A program made the position numbers and the translations under genes. A stretch of DNA of 24,780 nt from positions 1-24,780 of the forward strand of contig CAYWXG010000040.1 of NCBI GenBank assembly GCA_964462445.1. Direction: 5' to 3'. The notes beneath the pieces are model-generated. The model was not told where the DNA came from. It made no database searches and saw only the letters and a list, made by a program, of their open reading frames with translations. This DNA is from JAGBWK01 sp964462445. Its GTDB lineage: Bacteria; Bacteroidota; Bacteroidia; Bacteroidales; Muribaculaceae. Positions 17,974 through 24,780 of this stretch are shown here, one piece after another (the first letter of the stretch is position 1; every line of letters begins with the position of its first letter).

Positions 17974-18308
17974 GTCCTCAAAGGTCGTTCGCTATAGCGT
18001 GACGAGAATGAGGGTAGGACATATTAAAAGGCGTTTACTACGCTTTGGTTTTGACGGTTAGAAATCGTAGGAAAATTTCAAAATGCAAGTCAAAAACAAA
18101 GCAACGTGAATGCCCCGTAGGTGTGTTATATACATGCCTTATTGTCGTATAGCCATAGATGTATCGCTACATATTGGCAACCAACGGCATAAAGGTGGTG
18201 TTATACATATCGGCGTGGGGCTTCGGCGTTGCTCGTTTCGACTTGCAAGGCCATTCCTACAGCCTCTAACCGTGGAGCGAGCGACAGTGCAGGGCTTCAC
18301 GCTTTTTT
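17974..18308 (+). ncRNA. Candidate structured RNA or long 5' leader of the type III RM locus
   Basis: Starting just after the promoter, hairpins follow one another. H1 spans 17974-18020 (GTCCT/AGGAC, TCGT/ACGA and the palindrome CGCTATAGCG). H2 is at 18031-18043 (GCGT/ACGC). H3 is at 18054-18068 (ACGGTT/AATCGT with one G-T pair). H4 is a long imperfect hairpin at 18084-18247 built of concentric helices: TGCAAGTC/GACTTGCA, AGCAACG/CGTTGCT, GCCCC/GGGGC, ATGCC/GGCAT, GCCA/TGGC and ATGTA/TACAT, closing on loop TCGC. A weak stem AGCG/CGCT with a T run (18276-18308) could be a terminator or attenuator. It is about 335 bases. It may be an independent small RNA or a regulatory leader of mod. I cannot match it to RNase P, tmRNA or 6S RNA. 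Confidence 0.5.
18276..18308 (+). terminator. Possible weak terminator/attenuator before mod
   Basis: AGCG (18276-18279) can pair with CGCT (18300-18303), with a GC/GC step inside, and six T residues follow at 18303-18308. The stem is short, so termination would be partial at best. Confidence 0.3.
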
Positions 18309-18369
18309 ATGTCCTATTGAAAATTGCCATGATACTAATCGGTGGAATCTGTAGCCCTAACTGCCAAAG

Positions 18370-18399
18370 ATTTATGGGGCATAGTATAACTCCATAAAT
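18370..18399 (+). promoter_or_regulatory. 8-bp inverted repeat 15 bases before mod start, possible operator or RNA hairpin
   Basis: ATTTATGG (18370-18377) and CCATAAAT (18392-18399) are perfect complements around a 14-base spacer. It ends just upstream of the mod ATG at 18414, where it could bind a regulator or limit translation. Confidence 0.4.
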
Positions 18400-18413
18400 G
18401 TTAATCACATAAA

Positions 18414-20429
18414 ATGGAACGGATGAAAATGCAGAGCCACGATGTGATAGGTTCAAATACACAGAAGATTGCACAGTTGTTCCCTAATTGCGTAACGGAA
18501 CGCTTGGGCAAGGATGGTAAGCCTGAATTGGCTATCGACTTTGAGAAATTGCAAGCAGAGTTATCCAACGAAATCATTGCAGAGGGTGAAGAACGCTATC
18601 AGTTCACATGGCCAGACAAGCGTGCAGCTGTCCGTTTGGCAAATACGCCTACAACAATGACACTTCGTCCTTGTCGTGAAGAGAGTGTGGATTTTGACAA
18701 TACGCAAAATCTTTATATTGAAGGCGATAACCTTGATGTTCTTAAAATCCTTCAAGAAACTTACCTAAAAAAAATTGATGTCATTTATATTGACCCGCCC
18801 TACAACACAGGGAAAAACCTCATTTATAAAAATGACTTCTCTATAGGTTGCGATGATTACTTGTACAACAGTGGACAATATGACATTGAAGGCAATAGAT
18901 TAGTTCTTAATTCAGAAAGCAATGGTCGTTTTCATACAGATTGGCTCAATATGATATATACACGCTTAAAGATAGCTAAAAATCTTTTGAGCGATAAAGG
19001 AATTATTGTAGTTACTATAGATGATTACGAAATTGAAACAATTACAATGGTAATGAATGAAATCTTTGGCGAAGTAAATCATCTTGCCACCATTATCATA
19101 AAGAACAATCCATCAGGGAGATCAACTGTATCCGGAGCTTCCATTTCTCACGAATATGCCTTATTCTATGGAGCAAATGAGAATGTTTCTTTAGGTCGTC
19201 TTCCTCGTAATGACAAACAAATTGCAAGATATAAAGAGAATGATGAAATTGGAGCTTTTGAATGGGTTAATTTTAGAAAGCATGGTGGATATAAAGAAGA
19301 TGCACCTACCATGTATTATCCAATCTATGTAAAAAAAGATTGTAGTACATTTAGAATTCCCAAACTAAAATGGAATGAATTTACATCAGAATATGACATA
19401 TTGGAAGAAATAAGATCAGATGAACTTATTTCATATCCTATTGATGAAGAAGGACGACCTCGCCGTTGGAAATGGAGTTTAGAACGCGCACTTCGAGAGA
19501 CTTCTGATATGTGTGTAAGATTAGACCGTGAAAAAAATCCTGCGGTTTATATTAAATCTCGAATGAAAGATGAAGGAATGTTACCATTAACTGTTTGGGA
19601 TGATAAACTATATTCATCAACAGAATATGGCACAAATTTTCTACTTTCATTAATGGGTAAACGATATTTTGATTATCCTAAATCAATTCACGCAGTAGTA
19701 GACTGTCTTAGAGTCGCAAATTGTTCTTCTTGTTGCACAGTACTTGACTTCTTCTCTGGCTCCGCTACCACCGCTCACGCTGTGATGAAACTCAATGCCG
19801 AGGATGGGGGAAATCGTAAATTCATTATGGTACAATTACCTGAAAAGACGGACGAGAAGAGTGAAGCCTACAAAGCCGGTTACAAAAATATCTGCGAGAT
19901 AGGAAAAGAACGTATCCGCCGAGCAGGAGCAATGTTAATGCATAATTCACAATGCATAATTCATAATGAGAAATGCAAAATGAAAGAATGTGAGAACTAT
20001 GAATTGTGTATTAAAAATTGTGCATTGGACACAGGTTTCCGTGTATTGAAACTCGATTCATCAAATATGGAAGATGTCTATTACACTCCACAAGACTTCT
20101 CTATCGGTTCACTTTTTACAGAAAATGTAAAGGCAGACCGCACCAATGAGGATTTGCTCTTCCAAGTGATGCTTGACCTTGGCATAGAACTTTCTGCCAA
20201 GATTGAGAGCAAGCAGATTGCAGGAAAGAATGTTCACTTTGTAGATGACAACTACCTTGTGGCTTGCTTCGACCGTGATGTGAACGAATCAACCATTACT
20301 GAGATTGCCAAGTTGCAGCCTATCTACTTCGTTATGCGTGATGCTTCGGCAGCCAATGATAATGTGATAGACAACTTTGAGCAGATTTTTAGGCATTATT
20401 CACCCGATACTAATTGCAGAATTATTTAA
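18414..20429 (+). CDS. mod: Type III restriction-modification DNA methyltransferase (Mod)
   Basis: This is the modification and target-recognition subunit of a type III system. It methylates adenine N6 in an asymmetric site and is needed, with Res, for cleavage. Motif order is that of a beta-class enzyme: catalytic DPPY at residues 127-130 (IDPPYNTGKN), then a variable target-recognition region, then the AdoMet motif FFSGSATTAHAV at about 446-457. The N-terminal segment (LYIEGDNLDVLKILQETY) and C-terminal SIGSLF and AKLQPIYFVMRD text are typical of Mod. It is 671 residues. Residues about 508-538 are encoded by a palindromic insertion (19937-20026) that keeps the frame. The central part (about 18.7-19.73 kb) is much more AT-rich than both ends, suggesting exchange of the recognition domain. 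An internal ATG at 18423 is an alternative start. Confidence 0.92.
   Translation: MERMKMQSHDVIGSNTQKIAQLFPNCVTERLGKDGKPELAIDFEKLQAELSNEIIAEGEERYQFTWPDKRAAVRLANTPTTMTLRPCREESVDFDNTQNLYIEGDNLDVLKILQETYLKKIDVIYIDPPYNTGKNLIYKNDFSIGCDDYLYNSGQYDIEGNRLVLNSESNGRFHTDWLNMIYTRLKIAKNLLSDKGIIVVTIDDYEIETITMVMNEIFGEVNHLATIIIKNNPSGRSTVSGASISHEYALFYGANENVSLGRLPRNDKQIARYKENDEIGAFEWVNFRKHGGYKEDAPTMYYPIYVKKDCSTFRIPKLKWNEFTSEYDILEEIRSDELISYPIDEEGRPRRWKWSLERALRETSDMCVRLDREKNPAVYIKSRMKDEGMLPLTVWDDKLYSSTEYGTNFLLSLMGKRYFDYPKSIHAVVDCLRVANCSSCCTVLDFFSGSATTAHAVMKLNAEDGGNRKFIMVQLPEKTDEKSEAYKAGYKNICEIGKERIRRAGAMLMHNSQCIIHNEKCKMKECENYELCIKNCALDTGFRVLKLDSSNMEDVYYTPQDFSIGSLFTENVKADRTNEDLLFQVMLDLGIELSAKIESKQIAGKNVHFVDDNYLVACFDRDVNESTITEIAKLQPIYFVMRDASAANDNVIDNFEQIFRHYSPDTNCRII
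19937..20026 (+). repeat. 90-base in-frame palindromic insertion inside mod
   Basis: The outer 31 bases on each side are inverted repeats that match at about 24 positions. The left arm contains a 14-base tandem duplication (19937-19950 and 19951-19964, 13 of 14 identical). The insert is exactly 30 codons and adds a Cys/Asn/Lys-rich peptide (HNSQCIIHNEKCKMKE...) between RIRRAGAM and LDTGFRVLKLDSSNM, which are normally close together in Mod proteins. Confidence 0.65.
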
Positions 20430-20478
20430 TAAGATATAAATAACGAATTACACATAACACCAGTCAAAAGAAAATTGT

Positions 20479-20486
20479 TATATTTG
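20479..20486 (+). promoter_or_regulatory. -7 promoter element for the toxin-like cassette
   Basis: TATATTTG followed by CAC sits 26 bases before the ATG at 20513. It gives the two-gene cassette, and probably res, transcription independent of mod. No clear -33 element is visible. Confidence 0.6.
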
Positions 20487-20512
20487 CACATTGATAGATA
20501 AAATATTCTATT

Positions 20513-20722
20513 ATGTCAGAGAAGGAATTGAATTCATACAGATTCGGTATAGGTCAAGAACCTACTGATGAGATGCTTGAGCAGATAATGAAAGAAGTTG
20601 CAGAGGAAGCTCGCGAAAGCAACAAGAAAGCAGAAGAGGCTCATTTTGCACAAATGCATCTTAATATAGCTACAAAGCGAAAGAAGTGGGCAGACCGATT
20701 AAATAGTGTTATCAATGGCTAA
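20513..20722 (+). CDS. Small charged protein, candidate antitoxin/partner of the zeta-like protein
   Basis: A 69-residue, strongly charged, largely helical protein (DEMLEQIMKEVAEEARESNKK) with a basic C-terminus (TKRKKWADRLNSV). It has no domain I can name. It has its own promoter and its stop lies 8 bases inside the downstream zeta-like gene, the arrangement expected for an antitoxin-toxin pair. It does not resemble the classic epsilon antitoxin. The antitoxin role is inferred only from size and position. Confidence 0.7.
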   Translation: MSEKELNSYRFGIGQEPTDEMLEQIMKEVAEEARESNKKAEEAHFAQMHLNIATKRKKWADRLNSVING

Positions 20723-21332
20723 AAGTGTTCACAAGCCGGAATTGATAATAATAGCCGGACCTAATGGGTCAGGTAAAACTTCTGTGACTAAAAAATTCTT
20801 GCATCACGAATGGGCTGAAGGGACTACTTATATTAATCCCGATGAGGTGGCAAATGATCTCTTTGGAGATTGGAATTCACGAGAGGCTGTGATAAATGCG
20901 GCTAATTATTGTGCAGAGTGGAGGGAACGCTGTCTGAACGAAAAGAAAAGTTTTGTATTTGAGACAGTGATGTCAGCTGAAGACAAAGTAGATTTTATAA
21001 TACGAGCAAAAAAAATGGGATTTTTCGTTCGTTTATTCTTTATCTCCACTTGTAGTCCGACAATTAACGCTGCCAGAATTGCAGCTCGTGTGATGAAGGG
21101 CGGACATGATGTGCCAATTTCAAAAATAGTGTCACGATATTATAAGTCCGTTGAAAATTGCAAAACGATATCATCAATTGTCGATAGGCTATATGTCTAT
21201 GACAATTCTGTTGATGGTGAAGAAGCAAAAATACAATTTCGTTTAGTAAATGGTGTTATGGGTAAAATGTATGTAACCGATGTGCCCGCATGGACACAAG
21301 CAATATTACCCGACACTAATGATGAAATTTAA
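20715..21332 (+). CDS. Zeta-toxin-like P-loop kinase
   Basis: It resembles zeta toxins and related P-loop kinases, which phosphorylate UDP-N-acetylglucosamine or other small substrates. The Walker A motif GPNGSGKT is at residues 15-22, the presumed catalytic aspartate is in YINPDEVA (Asp43), FETVMS with Glu83 matches the family's FE(T/S)xxS, and RIAARVMKGGHDVP is the typical later motif. It is 205 residues. The ATG at 20715 is preferred over 20706 because it gives the usual MAK...PELIIIAGPNG opening and a short 8-base overlap with the small upstream gene. Its 3' end overlaps the res start. Whether it is toxic is not shown by sequence; some family members act as housekeeping kinases. Confidence 0.8.
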   Translation: MAKSVHKPELIIIAGPNGSGKTSVTKKFLHHEWAEGTTYINPDEVANDLFGDWNSREAVINAANYCAEWRERCLNEKKSFVFETVMSAEDKVDFIIRAKKMGFFVRLFFISTCSPTINAARIAARVMKGGHDVPISKIVSRYYKSVENCKTISSIVDRLYVYDNSVDGEEAKIQFRLVNGVMGKMYVTDVPAWTQAILPDTNDEI

Positions 21333-24300
21333 ATTTAAGATTCAGCAGTATCAGACCGAAGCGGTAGAAAATACGGTAGCTGTGTTTACCGGACAGCCAT
21401 CGCACGTATTGACAGAGGATAGCCAAGATTCAGATTGGCGCATCCAAAAGCCATTGGATGTTGAAGGAAATGGTACAGACTTTCGTAATCATCGTATAGA
21501 GTTAGACGGCAGGATATTACTCAAGAATATCAACTCTATTCAAAGCTTATATGATATTACACCTTCGACTACACTCGCCAAAGGTGTAGGTGCTGTAAAC
21601 CTTGATATTGAAATGGAGACCGGTACAGGTAAGACATACGTCTATATCAAGACGATGTTTGAACTAAATAAGCAATATGGTTGGAGTAAGTTTATCATTG
21701 TAGTACCAAGTATTGCCATTCGTGAGGGTGTGGCCAAGAGTTTCAAGATGTTGGAAGAGCACTTTATGGAATACTACGGCAAGAAGGCTCGTTGGTTTAT
21801 CTATAATAGCAGCAACTTGCAACAGCTCGATAGTTTCTCTTCCGATTCGGGGCTGAGCGTAATGATTATTAATACTCAAGCTTTTGCCGCTTCAATGAAG
21901 GAGGGTGGCAAGAGCAAGGAGAGCCGTAAAATTTATTCTAAGCGAGATGCGTTTGGCAGTAGAATGCCGATAGAAGTGGTGGCGGAATGTAATCCTATTA
22001 TCATTATGGATGAGCCGCAGAAGATGGAGGGTGATGCCACGCAAGCCGGTATAAAGCGATTTAATCCGTTGTTTGTACTCAACTATTCAGCTACACATAA
22101 GACCAAACACGATACCATCTATGCTTTGGATGCTCTAGATGCCTACCGTCAGAAGTTGGTGAAGCGTATCCATGTCAAGGGCTTCGAGGTGAAGAACCTT
22201 AGAGGCACGAGCAGATATCTTTATTTAGATAATATTGTGCTTTCTCCCGATAAACCACCTATGGCACGCATTGAGATTGAAACAAAGACGGCATCGGGCA
22301 CAATCATTCGCAAGATAAAGACCTTTGGCGTGGGAGATAATTTGCAAAAGAAATCGGGAATGGCAGAATATGAGGGATTTACTATTTCGGAAATCAATGT
22401 GAGCGGTTATGTTACGTTCTTAAATGGCATAACCATTCGCAGAGGAGAGGTTATTGGTGATACCAATGAACTGAATATACAGCGAGTGCAAATCCGAGAA
22501 ACCATCATATCGCACATTGAAAAGGAACGCCAACTATTTAAGCGTGGAATCAAGTGTCTATCGCTCTTCTTCATTGATGAGGTTGCAAAATACAAGAGTT
22601 ATGATGACGATGGTAACGAGGTGAAAGGCGTATTCCAAAAGATGTTTGAGGAGGAGTATTCTCGCCTTGTAAGTAAAGAGAATCGTAATTGGGAAGAGGA
22701 TTATAATGAATATCTTCGCCGGTTCACTCCACAGGATGTGCATCGAGGCTATTTCTCAATAGACAAGAAAAGCGGACGAATGATTGATAGTAAGGTGGAG
22801 AAGAAGACCGGACTATCCGATGATATATCCGCCTACGAACTTATCTTGAAGAACAAAGAACGTTTGTTGAGTTTCGAGGAGCCTACACGCTTCATTTTCT
22901 CCCACTCAGCATTACGTGAGGGTTGGGACAATCCGAATGTATTTCAAATCTGTACGCTTCGCCATAGTAATTCTACTACGACCAAGCGCCAAGAAGTAGG
23001 ACGTGGTTTGCGAATCTGTGTGGATAAGCATGGTACCCGAATGGATGCCGAACTATTGGGAGAGGATGTACACGAAGTGAACAAATTGACGGTGATAGCT
23101 AATGAGAGTTATGCAGACTTTACCACTGCTTTGCAGCGTGAAACTCGCGATGTTTTGCGTGAACGTGCCGCCAAAGCAACGTTTGATTATTTTACTAATA
23201 AACAAATAAAGATTGGTGAAGAGGTACACACAATAAATGAATATGAAGCAAGCCAAATCATAGTCTATTTAGTGACCAACGGCTATATTGACGACCAGAA
23301 AAATATCACTCCCGAATATCGTGAGGCTGTGGTCAATGGCACAGTTGCTCCATTGACACAAGACCTACAGCCGATAGCAGAGGGTGTTTTTCGACTTATC
23401 AACTCTATCTTCGACCCGAAGGCACTCGAAGGAATGTTTAAAGATGATAATATAACTACAGCTGACAATAAATTGAACGATAATTTCAATAAAGCTGAGT
23501 TCCAGGCCTTATGGAATGAAATTAATCATCAATATGTATATCAAGTAAGCTACGATAGCAATGAACTAATAGATAAAGCAATTTTATATATCAATAAAGA
23601 CTTAGAGGTAACGCAACTTCGTTATGTTATTGTAGAGGGAACGCAAGATGAAAGAGATGTATCGGAATTTGGTAACACTCGGTCACAGTTTCGAGAACTT
23701 GGCGATGTTTCGACATCAACCGTTAAGTACGATCTTGTCGGTGATATTGCCAAAGGAGCCCGCCTTACTCGTCGGTCAGTCGTAAAGATTCTACAAGGAA
23801 TCAAGGAGAGCAAATTGTATCTGTTCAAGAATAATCCTGAAGAGTTTATTAGAAAAGTGATAAACATAATTAAGGAGCAGAAATCAACCATGATTGTAGA
23901 AGCTATCCGGTATAATATTACAGAGGGCACATACGATAGCAATATCTTCACAGTCAAGAGTAAAATGGACTTTGACCGAGCCTACGAAGCCAAGAAACAT
24001 ATCACCGACTATGTGTTCAGCGATAGTAAAGGCGAACGTAAATTTGCTCAGGACTTGGATGAAGCAAGCGAAGTAGTTGTGTATGCTAAACTTCCACGAA
24101 GTTTCACAATTCCGACACCTGTTGGCAATTATGCTCCGGACTGGGCAATAGCCATGAAACGTAAAGATGTGAAGCATATTTTCTTTATTGCTGAAACTAA
24201 GGGCTCGATGTCGACAATGGACTTGTCAGCCATCGAAAGGGCAAAGATTGAATGTGCGGAAAAGCTATTTAACTCTATATCTACAGCTGATGTAAAGTAC

Positions 24301-24351
24301 CATAAAGTGGCTACCTATCAAGATTTGATAGATAAAATGAAGGCAATATAA
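21322..24351 (+). CDS. res: Type III restriction enzyme helicase-nuclease subunit (Res)
   Basis: This ATP-driven subunit translocates or slides on DNA and cuts when the Mod-Res complex meets a partner in opposite orientation. Superfamily 2 motifs are intact: Walker A ETGTGKT at residues 99-105, DEPQ at 230-233, SATHKT soon after, then SALREGWDNPN and QEVGRGLR at 557-564. The C-terminal nuclease carries a PD-(D/E)XK signature: Asp940 in APDWA, then Glu958 and Lys960 in AETKG. It is 1009 residues from the ATG at 21322 (MKFKFKIQQYQTEAV, the family's normal opening); the reading can extend upstream to 21280, but that part lies within the toxin-like gene in another frame. It overlaps the zeta-like gene by 11 bases, so translation may be coupled. 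Confidence 0.93.
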   Translation: MKFKFKIQQYQTEAVENTVAVFTGQPSHVLTEDSQDSDWRIQKPLDVEGNGTDFRNHRIELDGRILLKNINSIQSLYDITPSTTLAKGVGAVNLDIEMETGTGKTYVYIKTMFELNKQYGWSKFIIVVPSIAIREGVAKSFKMLEEHFMEYYGKKARWFIYNSSNLQQLDSFSSDSGLSVMIINTQAFAASMKEGGKSKESRKIYSKRDAFGSRMPIEVVAECNPIIIMDEPQKMEGDATQAGIKRFNPLFVLNYSATHKTKHDTIYALDALDAYRQKLVKRIHVKGFEVKNLRGTSRYLYLDNIVLSPDKPPMARIEIETKTASGTIIRKIKTFGVGDNLQKKSGMAEYEGFTISEINVSGYVTFLNGITIRRGEVIGDTNELNIQRVQIRETIISHIEKERQLFKRGIKCLSLFFIDEVAKYKSYDDDGNEVKGVFQKMFEEEYSRLVSKENRNWEEDYNEYLRRFTPQDVHRGYFSIDKKSGRMIDSKVEKKTGLSDDISAYELILKNKERLLSFEEPTRFIFSHSALREGWDNPNVFQICTLRHSNSTTTKRQEVGRGLRICVDKHGTRMDAELLGEDVHEVNKLTVIANESYADFTTALQRETRDVLRERAAKATFDYFTNKQIKIGEEVHTINEYEASQIIVYLVTNGYIDDQKNITPEYREAVVNGTVAPLTQDLQPIAEGVFRLINSIFDPKALEGMFKDDNITTADNKLNDNFNKAEFQALWNEINHQYVYQVSYDSNELIDKAILYINKDLEVTQLRYVIVEGTQDERDVSEFGNTRSQFRELGDVSTSTVKYDLVGDIAKGARLTRRSVVKILQGIKESKLYLFKNNPEEFIRKVINIIKEQKSTMIVEAIRYNITEGTYDSNIFTVKSKMDFDRAYEAKKHITDYVFSDSKGERKFAQDLDEASEVVVYAKLPRSFTIPTPVGNYAPDWAIAMKRKDVKHIFFIAETKGSMSTMDLSAIERAKIECAEKLFNSISTADVKYHKVATYQDLIDKMKAI

Positions 24352-24356
24352 CACAT

Positions 24357-24396
24357 GAGGTCGGGGCAATGTATGTCACGACCTCTGTTCTTTTTT
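24357..24396 (+). terminator. Rho-independent terminator after res
   Basis: GAGGTCG (24357-24363) pairs perfectly with CGACCTC (24379-24385) around a 15-base loop, followed by a T-rich run including six T in a row. Confidence 0.8.
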
Positions 24397-24455
24397 CGGA
24401 GGCGTTTAGGATGGGTTTATTCGCGTCTTTGACGATTTTGACTGTGGGCTTCCTG

Positions 24456-24490
24456 TCCGGAGGTTTCGCTTCGCTCAACCCCCGGTTATT
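24456..24490. repeat. 35-base direct repeat, copy 1
   Basis: It matches 24574-24608 at 31 of 35 positions (tccg-aggtttcgct..gctca..cccccggttatt). Confidence 0.7.
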
Positions 24491-24522
24491 GATACGCTTC
24501 GCTTTCCCGTGCTTCGCACGAT

Positions 24523-24552
24523 GTGAGGGCCGGGAGCCCCTCACACCATAGG
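24523..24552. repeat. Dispersed 30-base hairpin repeat, right copy
   Basis: GTGAGGG pairs with CCCTCAC (24523-24529 with 24538-24544) around an 8-base loop, then accatagg. It matches the left copy at 17789-17818 at 27 of 30 positions, and its tail ggctgacgc also occurs after the hairpin at 17832. Confidence 0.75.
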
Positions 24553-24573
24553 CTGACGCAGTGTGTTCCCCTT

Positions 24574-24608
24574 TCCGAAGGTTTCGCTGTGCTCACCCCC
24601 CGGTTATT
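24574..24608. repeat. 35-base direct repeat, copy 2
   Basis: This is the second copy of the repeat at 24456, offset by 118 bases. The hairpin repeat at 24523 lies between the two copies. Confidence 0.7.
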
Positions 24609-24780
24609 CTAATCACTACGTTTTCACGTCTTAACAGACGATATTGGGGATGCTTGCTGAAGGCTGAAGCTTTTGGTTCATAGAATGGTGGGGTAGGGGA
24701 GTGGAGGTATGTGTCCAATATACTTTAAAGAATCCAAATAGAAACGCAACGTTTTTCGTTAATATTTAAATATAATATTA

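Larger units (their letters stand above)
24352..24780. other. Non-coding tail with terminator and repeats
   Basis: No gene is supported. It contains a terminator (24357-24396), a 35-base direct repeat at 24456 and 24574, the right copy of the dispersed hairpin repeat (24523-24552), and an AT-rich end. A segment near 24655 (gaaggctgaagc...ggttcatag) may be a decayed relative of the hairpins at 17.7-17.9 kb. Confidence 0.6.

Noticed and set aside
17974..18308. Known housekeeping RNA (RNase P RNA, tmRNA, 6S) in the leader
   Set aside because: None of the conserved core segments I know for these RNAs is present, such as the GAGGAAAGTCC of RNase P RNA or a tRNA-like end with a tag frame for tmRNA.
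18110..18397. 95-residue open frame starting in the structured leader (MPRRCVIYMPYC...)
   Set aside because: The start codon and first half lie within the long paired hairpin, the composition is unlike neighbouring proteins (many Arg, Cys, Ile), and base pairing explains the sequence better. I cannot exclude a small leader peptide.
18414..20429. Simple-sequence repeat phase variation of mod as in Haemophilus
   Set aside because: No long mono-, di-, tetra- or pentanucleotide tract is visible in or before mod; only a two-copy 14-base repeat exists, reported separately.
24311..24551. Overlapping short open frames on both strands after res
   Set aside because: They cover the terminator and repeat region and overlap the res end; no sign of coding.

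Overview
The window looks like a chromosomal segment from a Bacteroidales bacterium, probably near Muribaculaceae or Bacteroidaceae. Three things point there. Promoters have the Bacteroidota form (TAnnTTTG, in the best case preceded by TTTG about 21 bases upstream). Shine-Dalgarno sequences are mostly absent. The gene content fits too: an LptD-like protein of Bacteroidota type, RNase H with a viroplasmin domain, and a PorZ-like propeller protein with a type IX sorting-type C-terminus. The family assignment is inference.

Layout. Bases 1-3105 hold a minus-strand korAB operon (2-oxoacid:ferredoxin oxidoreductase) that ends at a strong hairpin terminator near base 140. A divergent promoter region (3106-3357) leads into plus-strand genes: an LptD-family outer-membrane LPS assembly protein, then a tightly packed set mscL-aroK-alanine dehydrogenase-like-rnhA that ends at a terminator near 9160. 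A 570-base, extremely AT-rich gap follows. It carries several DnaA-box-like 9-mers and coincides with a step in G-over-C excess, so it is a candidate replication origin, though the evidence is only moderate. Next come nadA, leuS, rdgB, the PorZ-like gene and two small unknown genes, all on the plus strand.

From about 17.3 kb the character changes to an accessory region. A 1.1-kb non-coding stretch holds short hairpin repeats and then a candidate structured RNA or leader (about 17,962-18,308). In this RNA several helices, including five concentric ones across about 160 bases, are followed by a terminator-like T run. It lies just upstream of a complete type III restriction-modification locus: mod (18,414-20,429), a two-gene zeta-toxin-like cassette with its own promoter (20,513-21,332), and res (21,322-24,351), whose start overlaps the toxin gene. 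The helicase and nuclease motifs of Res and the methylase motifs of Mod are intact. Mod has an AT-rich central target-recognition segment and a 90-base, in-frame palindromic insertion. A 30-base hairpin repeat occurs on both sides of the locus (17,789 and 24,523).

Taken together, the left two thirds are ordinary metabolism, envelope and translation genes. The right third is a defence island whose most unusual parts are the structured leader, the toxin cassette nested between mod and res, and the palindromic insertion inside mod.
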